38,999 nucleotides of DNA. Origin: Lachnospiraceae bacterium UBA938 (GTDB lineage: Bacteria; Bacillota; Clostridia; Lachnospirales; Lachnospiraceae). A model generated the notes under the pieces. The model saw only the letters and a list, made by a program, of their open reading frames with translations, made no database searches and was not told the origin of the DNA. The position numbers were made by a program, and so were the translations under genes. This document shows positions 1 through 7,634 of the stretch, piece after piece; the first letter of the stretch is position 1, and every line of letters starts with the position of its first letter. Location: assembly GCA_002293475.1 (NCBI GenBank), contig DBDG01000071.1:1-38999 (forward strand), read 5' to 3'.

Positions 1-120
1 AAAGTAAATGCGGTGACCCTGCTTGCATCCTGACTGGTTTCGTGATATGATAAGGACATAAAAGTAGGTAATTATGCCCTTTAGGAAGTCGTTTATAAAT
101 CTTCAAGGATGAAGCATCAA

Positions 121-146
121 TAGACTTCCGATTCAGGCGCCGATAT
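121..146 (+). promoter_or_regulatory. Candidate SigD (sigma-28) flagellar promoter
   Basis: TAGA at 121-124, a 14-base spacer, then GCCGATAT at 139-146. The second element matches the Bacillus SigD -10 consensus exactly, and the first differs from TAAA by one base. Transcription would start near 153, leaving a leader of about 54 bases before the FliD-like gene. GCCGATAT also occurs by chance inside genes at 2269 and 24189, but neither copy has a TAAA-like element at the right distance. The flagellar nature of the gene behind this site is what makes it believable. Confidence 0.55.
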
Positions 147-191
147 GACTCTGATATAAGCCGTATCGAACCGCCGGATGATTCATGGAAG

Positions 192-199
192 AAAGGAGG
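192..199 (+). promoter_or_regulatory. Strong ribosome binding site for the FliD-like gene
   Basis: AAAGGAGG lies seven bases before the ATG at 207. It is a near-perfect anti-16S match and fixes the start of the gene. Confidence 0.85.
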
Positions 200-206
200 G
201 GCAGCT

Positions 207-1511
207 ATGGCATACAGCGCGGCTTTAAACACCGTCTATAATCACTATCTTACCTCGTATCCGTCAATGCGGCCGTCACAGTATGACACGCATAAGAAGA
301 GCGAGCTTCGTAATGTATACAACTCCATTGTCAAGCTGAATAAGGAATCCCCTCTGTTTCTTGTGGACGACACGAAAGAAACTCATGAGTTTGCTTTGGG
401 TCTGAAAGAGAATGCCCGGCAGCTACGTAATTCCATCGCATCCTTGGGCGGCTTGGAAGGGTCGGATATCCTGAATAAGAAAACCGCTTATTCATCCGAC
501 GGGGAAATTGTCACGGCGGCCTTTATCGGAAACGATGAAAAAAGCAGCGACATTCCTTCTTTTGATATCAGCGTAACCAACCTCGCGGCAAAACAGATTA
601 ATACGGGTACGTCCCTGCCGGCCGACAGGAATATCGGACTTCCGCCGGATGCTTACTCTTTTGACCTCAATGTGGGTGACTTAAACTACGAATTCCAGTT
701 TAATATTCATGAAGGGGAAACGAACCGGGACGTTCAAGACCGCTTGGCAAGATTGTTTAACAATGCCGGCATCGGGCTGACTGCCGAAGTGATCGACAAC
801 GACGGTTCTTCGTCTCTGCAGCTTATTTCCAATGCTACCGGCATATCGCCGGACAAAGAAGACATCTTCCATATCAGTGACGACAAGACCAGCAAAACCT
901 CTGGTGCGGTCACCTATCTGGGCATTGACACGGTTTCACAGAAGGCTGCCAACGCCAGATTTACTTTGAACGGAACGGAACAGACCGCTCTGTCTAATCA
1001 CTTCACTGTGGAGAAAATGTTCGAACTTACTTTAAACGGCGTCAGCAATCCGGACGGCGAGCCGACCCGCATCGGCCTGAAAACCGATACGGAGTCCATC
1101 CAGGAAAACATTAACAGCCTGATCAACAGCTACAATTCCTTTTTGGCTGCTTCCGCCGCTTATCCGCAGGAATATTCGGGAAGCAGCCGGTTATTGGGCG
1201 AAATGAAGGGGATAGCCGGTTACTTTTATAAGGACATGGCCGCTCTGGGACTTCAGATGAATGAGGACGGCCAGATCCGGCTGGAAGATAGCAGTAAGCT
1301 CTCCGAAGCATTTTTAAACAGCGGAGCCGAAGGGCTTTCCGGCGTGAAGGATTTTACCAATGCCATCTTGCGCAAAACGGATCAGATATCGCTGAATCCC
1401 ATGGATTATGTCAATAAGAAAATAGTGGCTTATAAGAATCCCGGGCGTAACTTTGCTAATCCATATATAACCAGCGCATATAGCGGAATGATGTTTAACA
1501 GTTATTGCTAA
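207..1511 (+). CDS. FliD-like flagellar filament cap protein
   Basis: A 434-residue protein with no signal peptide or membrane segment. Residues 118-130 (FDISVTNLAAKQI) resemble the FliD/flagellin-type strand after the N-terminal helices. Residues 248-256 (ANARFTLNG), 273-279 (ELTLNGV) and 294-310 (DTESIQENINSLINSYN) reproduce the order seen at the end of the FliD core: an NA-F-NG strand, a LTL-G strand, then a D-I-I-YN helix. The canonical FliD N-terminus (GL-SGLD-II) is absent. Instead there is a helical segment at 28-80, and the C-terminus is short and ends in Cys. FliD caps the growing filament outside the cell and is exported by the flagellar apparatus. This may be a divergent or secondary cap or adaptor. 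A SigD-type promoter upstream agrees. Its last 17 bases overlap the convergent glf gene. Confidence 0.65.
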   Translation: MAYSAALNTVYNHYLTSYPSMRPSQYDTHKKSELRNVYNSIVKLNKESPLFLVDDTKETHEFALGLKENARQLRNSIASLGGLEGSDILNKKTAYSSDGEIVTAAFIGNDEKSSDIPSFDISVTNLAAKQINTGTSLPADRNIGLPPDAYSFDLNVGDLNYEFQFNIHEGETNRDVQDRLARLFNNAGIGLTAEVIDNDGSSSLQLISNATGISPDKEDIFHISDDKTSKTSGAVTYLGIDTVSQKAANARFTLNGTEQTALSNHFTVEKMFELTLNGVSNPDGEPTRIGLKTDTESIQENINSLINSYNSFLAASAAYPQEYSGSSRLLGEMKGIAGYFYKDMAALGLQMNEDGQIRLEDSSKLSEAFLNSGAEGLSGVKDFTNAILRKTDQISLNPMDYVNKKIVAYKNPGRNFANPYITSAYSGMMFNSYC

Positions 1512-2655
1512 TAATAGGGAAACTAGTTTCCCTTGATGCCAGCTTCAAGGCGGCCTCAATCACTTTGTCCATGTCATAATAGCAGTATTGGCCGAGGCGG
1601 CCGCCGAATAAAACGTCCTGCTGTTTGTCGGCCAGTTCACGGTACTGATTATATAGAGCCATGTTGGCATCATTGTTTATGGGGTAATATGGTTCTTCTC
1701 CCTCTTGATATTCTTGGGGATATTCCTTAGTGATGACCGTTCCTTCCCCTTGGCCAAAATTAAAGTGTTTGTGTTCGATGATCCTCGTATAGGGGATCTC
1801 TTTTTCAGTGTAATTAACTACGGCATTGCCTTGCCAGTTATCGCAAGCCGGTATGTCCTCCGTATCAAAACGTAAAGAGCGGTATTCCAAGCGTCCCAGC
1901 GAGTAATTAAAAAACTCGTCGATCCTTCCCGTGAAGATGGTTTTCCCGAAAGTACAGCTGTCTTTTCCCATTTCTTTAGCCGCTTGCTGCGCGTTGACAA
2001 AACTATGGTAATCAATGCCGGTTAAGACCGGAATATTCTTTAGCAGCTGAGAAATGACGGCGGTATAGCCTTGCTTTGGTATCCCTTGATAAGGATCGTT
2101 GAAGTAATTGTTATCATAGGTAAAGCGAAGCGGCAGGCGCTTGATGATAAACGCCGGCAGCTCCGTACATGCCCTTCCCCACTGCTTTTCGGTATAGCCC
2201 TTGATCAGTTTTTCATATACATCGGTACCTACCAGCGACAAGGCCTGTTCTTCCAAGTTGCCCGGATCGCCGATATGTAAGCCTTCTATCTGATCGGAGA
2301 TCCGCTTCTTGGCTTCTGCCGGGGTTCTTACCCCCCACAACTTGTTAAAGGTGTTCATGTTAAAGGGCAGGTTATATAATTCCCCTTGATATATAGCAAG
2401 CGGGGAATTGACGTAATGATTAAATTCGGCGAACTTGTTTATGTAATCCCACACTGCTTTATTGGCGGTATGAAAAATATGGGGGCCGTATTTATGAACC
2501 TGTATCCCTCTGACATCATAGGTGTAAATATTACCGCCAACCTGATCCCTCTTCTCAACTACCATGCAGGATTTACCAGCCGCTTTTATTTCATGGGCAA
2601 AAACCGCGCCAAACAGCCCGGCTCCGGCTATCAGGTAGTCATAGTGTTTTATCAT
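1495..2655 (-). CDS. glf: UDP-galactopyranose mutase
   Basis: This flavoenzyme interconverts UDP-galactopyranose and UDP-galactofuranose in the cytoplasm and so supplies galactofuranose to the glycan. Its 386 residues fit the bacterial family. The FAD-binding GAGLFG is at 11-16, EKRDQVGGN follows the second strand of the Rossmann fold (34-42), and KYGPHIFHT at 55-63 is the hallmark flavin-proximal loop. A GGGGGAAG ribosome site precedes the ATG. It is the last gene of the minus-strand run, 17 bases after the GDSL lipoprotein gene. Its final codons contain the perfect palindrome at 1516-1533, and its 3' end overlaps the FliD-like gene by 17 bases. At least one GT in the cluster is presumably a galactofuranosyltransferase, but the sequence does not show which. 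Confidence 0.95.
   Translation of the reverse strand: MIKHYDYLIAGAGLFGAVFAHEIKAAGKSCMVVEKRDQVGGNIYTYDVRGIQVHKYGPHIFHTANKAVWDYINKFAEFNHYVNSPLAIYQGELYNLPFNMNTFNKLWGVRTPAEAKKRISDQIEGLHIGDPGNLEEQALSLVGTDVYEKLIKGYTEKQWGRACTELPAFIIKRLPLRFTYDNNYFNDPYQGIPKQGYTAVISQLLKNIPVLTGIDYHSFVNAQQAAKEMGKDSCTFGKTIFTGRIDEFFNYSLGRLEYRSLRFDTEDIPACDNWQGNAVVNYTEKEIPYTRIIEHKHFNFGQGEGTVITKEYPQEYQEGEEPYYPINNDANMALYNQYRELADKQQDVLFGGRLGQYCYYDMDKVIEAALKLASRETSFPIISNNC
1516..1533. terminator. 18-bp perfect palindrome at the convergent gene ends (possible bidirectional terminator)
   Basis: AGGGAAACTAGTTTCCCT is a perfect inverted repeat able to form a 7-bp stem with a CTAG loop on either strand. It begins four bases after the stop codon of the FliD-like gene and lies within the last codons of glf. 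Neither side is followed by a clear run of T, so intrinsic termination is uncertain. Confidence 0.4.
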
Positions 2656-2672
2656 CTTGCACTTCCCCCAGT

Positions 2673-3704
2673 TTAATTATTAATCGTTTCCTCATACTTC
2701 AGAATCTGCCGGGCCAGAAAATCCGCATATAATCTTCTACCAGAGCTGTTTAGATGGACGCCGTCTTCCAGGTAATCCGAAGCAGTATAACCGTCAATGC
2801 CCAGATCAAGGTAATTATCCACAAAAATCGAACCCGATTCATTCGCTACATATTGACAGCTTCCTTTATAGTCAAATAGGGTTCCTTGGCCGTTATGGAG
2901 TATATTACCGTCACCGATGTATGTGTCATCATCAAAAAACTGACAATAATGAGGCGAGCACAGCACTATCGTAGCCGTAGGAACCAGTTCCTTAAGCTGA
3001 GAGATTCCTACCCGTAACGCACCGACATAGGTGGTCATATCAACGCTTCTATCGGGGTTATCTAAAGGCACGCCACGGAAAAAATCATTTAAGCCGTATT
3101 CGATGACAAAGTAATCCGTTTTGCTGACATCCATAGTCTGCATGACATCATGTGCTCTTGATCCTTCAATCGGCCAGTCGTTTACTTTTCCTGCCATCAT
3201 AAGGACTACCCCGACAAAGCTTCTGGATGTCCATTTTTCATATTCCTGCGCTTCGCCTTCTTCAACAGAAGCACTGGTCCCGCCGATGGCAAGGTTGTAG
3301 ATATTAGCGCCGCAGGCCTCACCGACAAGATAAGGAACCCCGGTACCATCCCGGCTGGCATCAAATATACTGTCACCCAAAAATACTATCTGCAGTGCAT
3401 TGGGATCTTCCACTTCAACCTCAACTTCCTCTGCAATCGGTTCTGCCGTAATCTCCGGCTCCTCCAAAGGTTCTGTCAGCATAATAATATCTGGTGTCGC
3501 TTCAGGCGTTGCTTCGGCCGGTGCTTCTTCCTCAGGTTTCTCCAAAATTTCCCCCGTCTCAGTAATAATGGTATTTTCATCCCTGCTTATTTCTTTCTCA
3601 TCTGTATTGGGGAAATTGGCGCACCCCCCTACAACTAACATCATAATGCACATTATTAACAGTAATACTGTATTTCTTCTTTTGAGAGGTCTGTTTCCTT
3701 TCAT
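2673..3704 (-). CDS. Surface lipoprotein with SGNH/GDSL hydrolase domain
   Basis: A likely extracellular esterase or deacylase anchored to the outer face of the membrane. A basic N-terminus and hydrophobic stretch (11-25) lead to the lipobox VVGGC, with the acylated Cys at 28. Residues 35-103 form an acidic linker rich in Glu, Pro, Thr and Ala, which could span the wall. The SGNH blocks follow: GDS at 110-112 (nucleophile Ser112), GGTSAS at 141-146, GLND at 204-207, and D314-G-V-H317 as the Asp/His pair. The order is complete, so the enzyme should be active. It sits between a DUF6056 gene and glf in a glycan locus that also encodes three acyltransferases. Removal or transfer of O-acetyl groups on the finished polymer is therefore the natural guess. 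The substrate is not shown by the sequence. Confidence 0.85.
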   Translation of the reverse strand: MKGNRPLKRRNTVLLLIMCIMMLVVGGCANFPNTDEKEISRDENTIITETGEILEKPEEEAPAEATPEATPDIIMLTEPLEEPEITAEPIAEEVEVEVEDPNALQIVFLGDSIFDASRDGTGVPYLVGEACGANIYNLAIGGTSASVEEGEAQEYEKWTSRSFVGVVLMMAGKVNDWPIEGSRAHDVMQTMDVSKTDYFVIEYGLNDFFRGVPLDNPDRSVDMTTYVGALRVGISQLKELVPTATIVLCSPHYCQFFDDDTYIGDGNILHNGQGTLFDYKGSCQYVANESGSIFVDNYLDLGIDGYTASDYLEDGVHLNSSGRRLYADFLARQILKYEETINN

Positions 3705-3891
3705 TTCAGATCACCTGCTGCCTTTCTTTTATGTATCGGATAACGTTTCCCGCTATTGCTATACTATCATAAAAAAATAATTTTATGCGATTTCAAGTAA
3801 AATCTTAAGTTTTCTTCCGTTATCCTTAACTATTTCTTAATAACCTTCTTATCTATATAATATTCCTTTTCTTTTCCGTTAATGAATGAAT
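3705..3891 (-). other. 187-bp intergenic spacer before the GDSL lipoprotein
   Basis: AT-rich and without a gene. A weak promoter-like pair (TTAACG, 17 bases, TATATA; 3854-3882) lies near its upstream end, and an AGGTGAT ribosome site lies just before the ATG at 3704. CGGATAACG (3737-3745) and CGTTATCC (3818-3825) are inverted copies 72 bases apart. I see no convincing terminator or riboswitch. Confidence 0.35.
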
Positions 3892-5397
3892 CTAAGGCTG
3901 CCGGATGGTAACTGAATTTATCATAAAATATCGAGACATTGCCCGGTTGCGCCAATCCTCGCTATCCGCTGAAATATCATCGAAATAAAGCAGTTCCGGG
4001 AAAGCCGGCAGCGGTTTCAGCCGGACATCTTCTCCTTCTTCCGCTGCTGTAAGTAGCGCGGCACGCTCCCTGAGCGCTTCCCCATACTCTCTTGCGCTGC
4101 CATTGGCGAGATCTGTGATCGCGGAGGAATAGGAAAAATAATGTGGCTCAGGGATAACGCTTAAAACGGAGCCAAATAGCAGGAAAGCCCCGCAGGCCAG
4201 CAAGACCGTCACTGTATTAAGGGAAAAGCCGCCGTTTTCTTCTGCTGTCACTGGAGCCATCCTTTTACGTACCCAGCCGGTCAGATAGCCGACATTTAAT
4301 GTTAAAAGAAGGATATATGTAATAAAAATAACGGCCTGCAACCGTTCAGCGCTAATATTTCCTACGGCATAAAGCGGCGGCGTCAATGTGGCGGACAAAA
4401 GACAATAGCTATAGACAGCCATAAGAACCGGGCAGGGGAATGTAAAACGGGTCTGGCCGGCTGCCTTCCAGAACAAGGGTATTAAGGCGATAATCATTAA
4501 TAAGACTACCCAGTTAGTCCAATCGGACAGGGCGTACTCCAAGGCATAGTGAAATGAAATCAAAACCGCCCTGACCGGCCCCATCCCGGTTACTCCTGCC
4601 GCTCGCACACTATGGCCAGGTGCTAGGACGCTGGCTATAAAAGCTATAAAAAAACCGGCGGCCGGAATCAGCAAGCCCCGGTAAAACTTTCCTTTCTTAA
4701 CCAAGACGGCCAAGATAGCTGCCGTAACCATAATTATCCCGATCATCAAAGCCGTCATATAATTTCCGCCCCCCGCCAATATCCCCATGACGGAAGCCAT
4801 GGCCAAGTACCATGACCGCTTATTTTTTTTAGGTTCACAGGCAGCCGAGATCAAACCGCCCAACATAAACATGCCGACGCAGTTTATGAAGACATAGTTC
4901 ACCGCCCCGCCATACCAGTAAAAGGCTTCTGTCCTCCCGACCATACATTGAACCATGACGAACAGGGCAATCATGCTGATGCTATGAGAGAGGTGTTTAT
5001 CCATTTGCAGGGCTTTTACCAAGCAGGCGCGCAAAAGGTACATCGTAGAAAAACTAAGCATCGCCAACATTATCCATGTGGTCAGGAAGTACCATTTCTC
5101 CCCAAATATTCCGGGATGTATAGATGTGAAAAACATCGAGGAAAAATTACCCGTCCAGTTCATATATTGATCCGCTGCTGTCAGCACAGCCTGCCTGATA
5201 GCCGTAAACAGGCTTCCTGATTCTAAAAAAGCATGGCGGACGGCGGCTCCGATGGAATAGTCGTCGGCACTGGGATAATTATATCTGGCTATCACCAGTA
5301 GCGGAACCAGGCTGGCCGCATAGATAACTGTCAATAGCCGGCTGACTGCCTTGGGTGTGACGTATTTAGTTGCTGCACGTGCCAATTTTACCTTCAT
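3892..5397 (-). CDS. DUF6056-type polytopic membrane protein, GT-C-like (copy 2)
   Basis: A 501-residue protein with about ten hydrophobic segments and a soluble C-terminal tail. After the first membrane helix comes PSADDY (42-47), the acidic motif in the first outer loop expected of GT-C enzymes that use polyprenyl-phosphate sugars. Later blocks are FYWYGGAVNY, GGGNY and APGHSVRA. Every block has a counterpart in the 511-residue protein at 37332-38867, so the two are paralogues. An upstream in-frame TTG exists at 5415, but AGGAA sits eight bases before the ATG at 5397, which I prefer. It begins 21 bases after the epimerase gene. The transferase role is an inference from the acidic loop and the context; the family is formally uncharacterised. 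Confidence 0.75.
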   Translation of the reverse strand: MKVKLARAATKYVTPKAVSRLLTVIYAASLVPLLVIARYNYPSADDYSIGAAVRHAFLESGSLFTAIRQAVLTAADQYMNWTGNFSSMFFTSIHPGIFGEKWYFLTTWIMLAMLSFSTMYLLRACLVKALQMDKHLSHSISMIALFVMVQCMVGRTEAFYWYGGAVNYVFINCVGMFMLGGLISAACEPKKNKRSWYLAMASVMGILAGGGNYMTALMIGIIMVTAAILAVLVKKGKFYRGLLIPAAGFFIAFIASVLAPGHSVRAAGVTGMGPVRAVLISFHYALEYALSDWTNWVVLLMIIALIPLFWKAAGQTRFTFPCPVLMAVYSYCLLSATLTPPLYAVGNISAERLQAVIFITYILLLTLNVGYLTGWVRKRMAPVTAEENGGFSLNTVTVLLACGAFLLFGSVLSVIPEPHYFSYSSAITDLANGSAREYGEALRERAALLTAAEEGEDVRLKPLPAFPELLYFDDISADSEDWRNRAMSRYFMINSVTIRQP

Positions 5398-5418
5398 GGT
5401 GCCTGTTCCTTTCAACTT

Positions 5419-6417
5419 TTATTTATGATACCTTTCTTGATAGTAGTCCAAAAACCAGTGGGCAAATATTCCCAGCCCTGTTTCAATATCAGTTTCCGGC
5501 TTAAATCCAAAATCATTTTGTATATCGCTAATGTCGGCGTATGTCCGGTATACGTCTCCCGGCTGCATCGGCAAAAATTCCTTGACTGCCTTTTTTCCGA
5601 GTGCTTTTTCCAGTACTTCGATAAAATACGGCAGGCTTTCTGGTTTATTATTGCCAATATTATATAATTTATAGGCAACTCCCTGCCCATCTCTTGCCGG
5701 AGGCTTGGTCAGGATATTTTCCATGCCCCGGACAATATCGTCAATATAGGTAAAGTCCCGGTACATATCGCCATAGTTATAAATCTGAATCGGGGTGTCG
5801 GACATGATCTTTTCAGCAAAAGAAAAGTAAGCCATGTCAGGTCTTCCCAGCGGTCCGTATACGGTAAAAAAGCGTAGACCCGTAACCGGTATCTGATATA
5901 GCCGGCTGTAAGAATATGCCATCAGCTCATTGGACTTCTTGGTCGCCGCATACAGGCTCACCGGGCAGTCCGTCGGATCTTCCGGGGAAAACGGTACTTT
6001 TTCGTTGCCGCCGTACACGGAACTGGACGACGCAAAAACCAGATGCTCCACCGGATATTGCCGGCATGCTTCCAGAATGTTGAAAAAGCCGATAATATTA
6101 GACTGTATGTAGGCTTGCGGATTGTCGATGCTGTATCTGACGCCCGCCTGCGCCGCTAGGTTTATCACGATGTCGGGACGGCAGCGGGCAAAGACTTCAT
6201 TAAGACCCGGCCCGTCCGTCAGATCCCCGCGGATAAATTCAAATCCGGGAAACTTCCGCAGGCTCTTCAGACGATCCTGCTTAAGCGCCACACTATAATA
6301 GTCGTTCATATTATCAAGCCCCGTCACTGCCGCGCCGGCGGCTAAAAGCTTGCCGGAAAGGTGGTAACCGATAAAACCAGCGGCTCCGGTAACCAGATAC
6401 TTTTTAATCACTCCCAT
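5419..6417 (-). CDS. NAD-dependent epimerase, UDP-glucuronate 4-epimerase-like
   Basis: A short-chain dehydrogenase/reductase-fold epimerase making a nucleotide sugar in the cytoplasm. GAAGFIG (11-17) binds NAD, SSSSVYG (130-136) carries the catalytic Ser/Thr region, and Y156-AAT-K160 is the YxxxK pair. The N-terminal LDNMNDYYSVALKQDRL (34-50) and the YGPLGRPDMAYF stretch are typical of UDP-glucuronate 4-epimerases, giving UDP-galacturonate, rather than of UDP-glucose 4-epimerase. The 332-residue length fits. The gene overlaps the DHHW protein gene by 10 bases, with a GGAGAGG ribosome site inside that gene, so the two are probably translationally coupled. A uronic acid donor would suit a locus that also contains a GH105-like protein, a family that acts on unsaturated uronic acids. 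Confidence 0.85.
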   Translation of the reverse strand: MGVIKKYLVTGAAGFIGYHLSGKLLAAGAAVTGLDNMNDYYSVALKQDRLKSLRKFPGFEFIRGDLTDGPGLNEVFARCRPDIVINLAAQAGVRYSIDNPQAYIQSNIIGFFNILEACRQYPVEHLVFASSSSVYGGNEKVPFSPEDPTDCPVSLYAATKKSNELMAYSYSRLYQIPVTGLRFFTVYGPLGRPDMAYFSFAEKIMSDTPIQIYNYGDMYRDFTYIDDIVRGMENILTKPPARDGQGVAYKLYNIGNNKPESLPYFIEVLEKALGKKAVKEFLPMQPGDVYRTYADISDIQNDFGFKPETDIETGLGIFAHWFLDYYQERYHK

Positions 6418-7625
6418 AATTGATCCTCTCCAAAATACAGTCTGTTTTTGCCCAGTTCCTCATTGTCACGCAACAACACCTGATCATACACCATGAAAAT
6501 CACCATGTCAAATTCTTCGTCTGCTAGGACAGGATATAGTTTCATATTATTTTCTTCACTTATAGACAAATAACTTACCTGTGCCGTCGAACAGGCAAGA
6601 TAAGTCGAAAATACCCGGCCAAAGGAATCCGCAATCAGCAATACTTTTTTCTGCTCAGCAGCATTTTCGTTGATATATCGGGCAAAGCCGCTATCTGCTG
6701 CATTCAGGTCGTATTGAGAAAAATCATCATGCTGCGCTTCTTTCGTCTTGGGAACGAATACATCCGTAAAATCACCCCGTAGCGCGGCTTCATCTTGCCC
6801 GTACTCATTGATATTATTGACGGTAAAAGCGGTCTCGAATCTAGGTATCAGTACCGTAATATCTTCTTTTAAACCGGGATCGCCGATTCTTTCCGACTCA
6901 GATCCCATAAAGACGTTCTGATAGGTTATTTTCTCATAAGACTGGGCATCCCAAGTGTCTTCATCCAAGCTGAAACCATATTCCGTATTCATGACAGTGG
7001 CGATTTTCCCGAAGCTCCACAAGGCAGTCTCGGCTGTCCAATGATGGTCACCGCGATAAAAGGCGGTGGCAAAATCCATGTTTTCCCGCATCATTTCTTC
7101 CCGTAAGTCAAGGCTGGCTACGCCATTTTGCGACAGCTGCGCCATAAAACTGACTCCGTCTTCCAGTATCGTATTCGCATATCCCTGCGGGAGCTGCGAT
7201 GTGTCCTGCATCTTGTCCGGAACGCGGACAAAAAGCATAGGTATGTCCTTGCTTTCCAGATAGTCTTTTAAGGCAACGATGTTATTTATTTTTTCGTCAT
7301 AAGACGGCGGTGCATCACCTTGCCGCAATATCAGCCGACCATCGTTCATAACCACCACGTCATTGATAATTCTCCGGTTGGTTGCCCACATATAGAGATT
7401 ATACACCTTTTTCAGGCCGAAATCTATTTTAGCGCTAGGAAATATGGCAAAATTGTCCGTAAACTCATTCTGTACTTCTGTAAAAGCTCTTTCATACCAG
7501 TCCATCCCATTAAAAATTAACATAATTACGAGCACCAGAACAAAAAATGACGCACCGAAATTATTTAATTCTCGGCTTTTGCTGCTATGCTGACTGGCCG
7601 TAGGCCGCTTTATCTGATCATCCAT
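6408..7625 (-). CDS. DHHW/AlgJ-like membrane-anchored acetylation protein
   Basis: The outer partner of the MBOAT acyltransferase encoded just upstream. A cytoplasmic tail of about 22 residues is followed by one membrane helix (23-40), with the rest outside. DHHW at 193-196 gives the family its name, and IADSFG (331-336) supplies the SGNH-type serine at 334. In alginate, cellulose and teichoic-acid acetylation systems, such proteins (AlgJ, AlgX, DltD-like) accept acyl groups exported by the MBOAT protein and place them on the polymer. At 405 residues it is full length. The gene starts nine bases after the MBOAT stop with an AGAGGT ribosome site, so the pair is one unit. Acetate is the likely group, but the sequence does not prove it. 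Confidence 0.85.
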   Translation of the reverse strand: MDDQIKRPTASQHSSKSRELNNFGASFFVLVLVIMLIFNGMDWYERAFTEVQNEFTDNFAIFPSAKIDFGLKKVYNLYMWATNRRIINDVVVMNDGRLILRQGDAPPSYDEKINNIVALKDYLESKDIPMLFVRVPDKMQDTSQLPQGYANTILEDGVSFMAQLSQNGVASLDLREEMMRENMDFATAFYRGDHHWTAETALWSFGKIATVMNTEYGFSLDEDTWDAQSYEKITYQNVFMGSESERIGDPGLKEDITVLIPRFETAFTVNNINEYGQDEAALRGDFTDVFVPKTKEAQHDDFSQYDLNAADSGFARYINENAAEQKKVLLIADSFGRVFSTYLACSTAQVSYLSISEENNMKLYPVLADEEFDMVIFMVYDQVLLRDNEELGKNRLYFGEDQLWE

Positions 7626-7634
7626 GCTTTACCT

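Noticed and set aside
84..129. Inverted repeat GGAAGTC/GACTTCC upstream of the FliD-like gene
   Set aside because: Seven bases with a 32-base loop and no T-run; not a convincing terminator or binding site.
2269..2276. A second GCCGATAT, and a third at 24189
   Set aside because: Both lie inside genes without a TAAA-like element 14-16 bases upstream; chance matches.
3400..3780. A 126-codon plus-strand reading frame rich in Ser
   Set aside because: It is the reverse of the acidic linker and signal peptide of the GDSL lipoprotein. Its low complexity mirrors that linker, and it has no ribosome site of its own.
3737..3825. Inverted copies CGGATAACG and CGTTATCC in the spacer before the lipoprotein gene
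   Set aside because: Eight matching bases with a 72-base loop in AT-rich DNA are weak evidence for an operator or hairpin.
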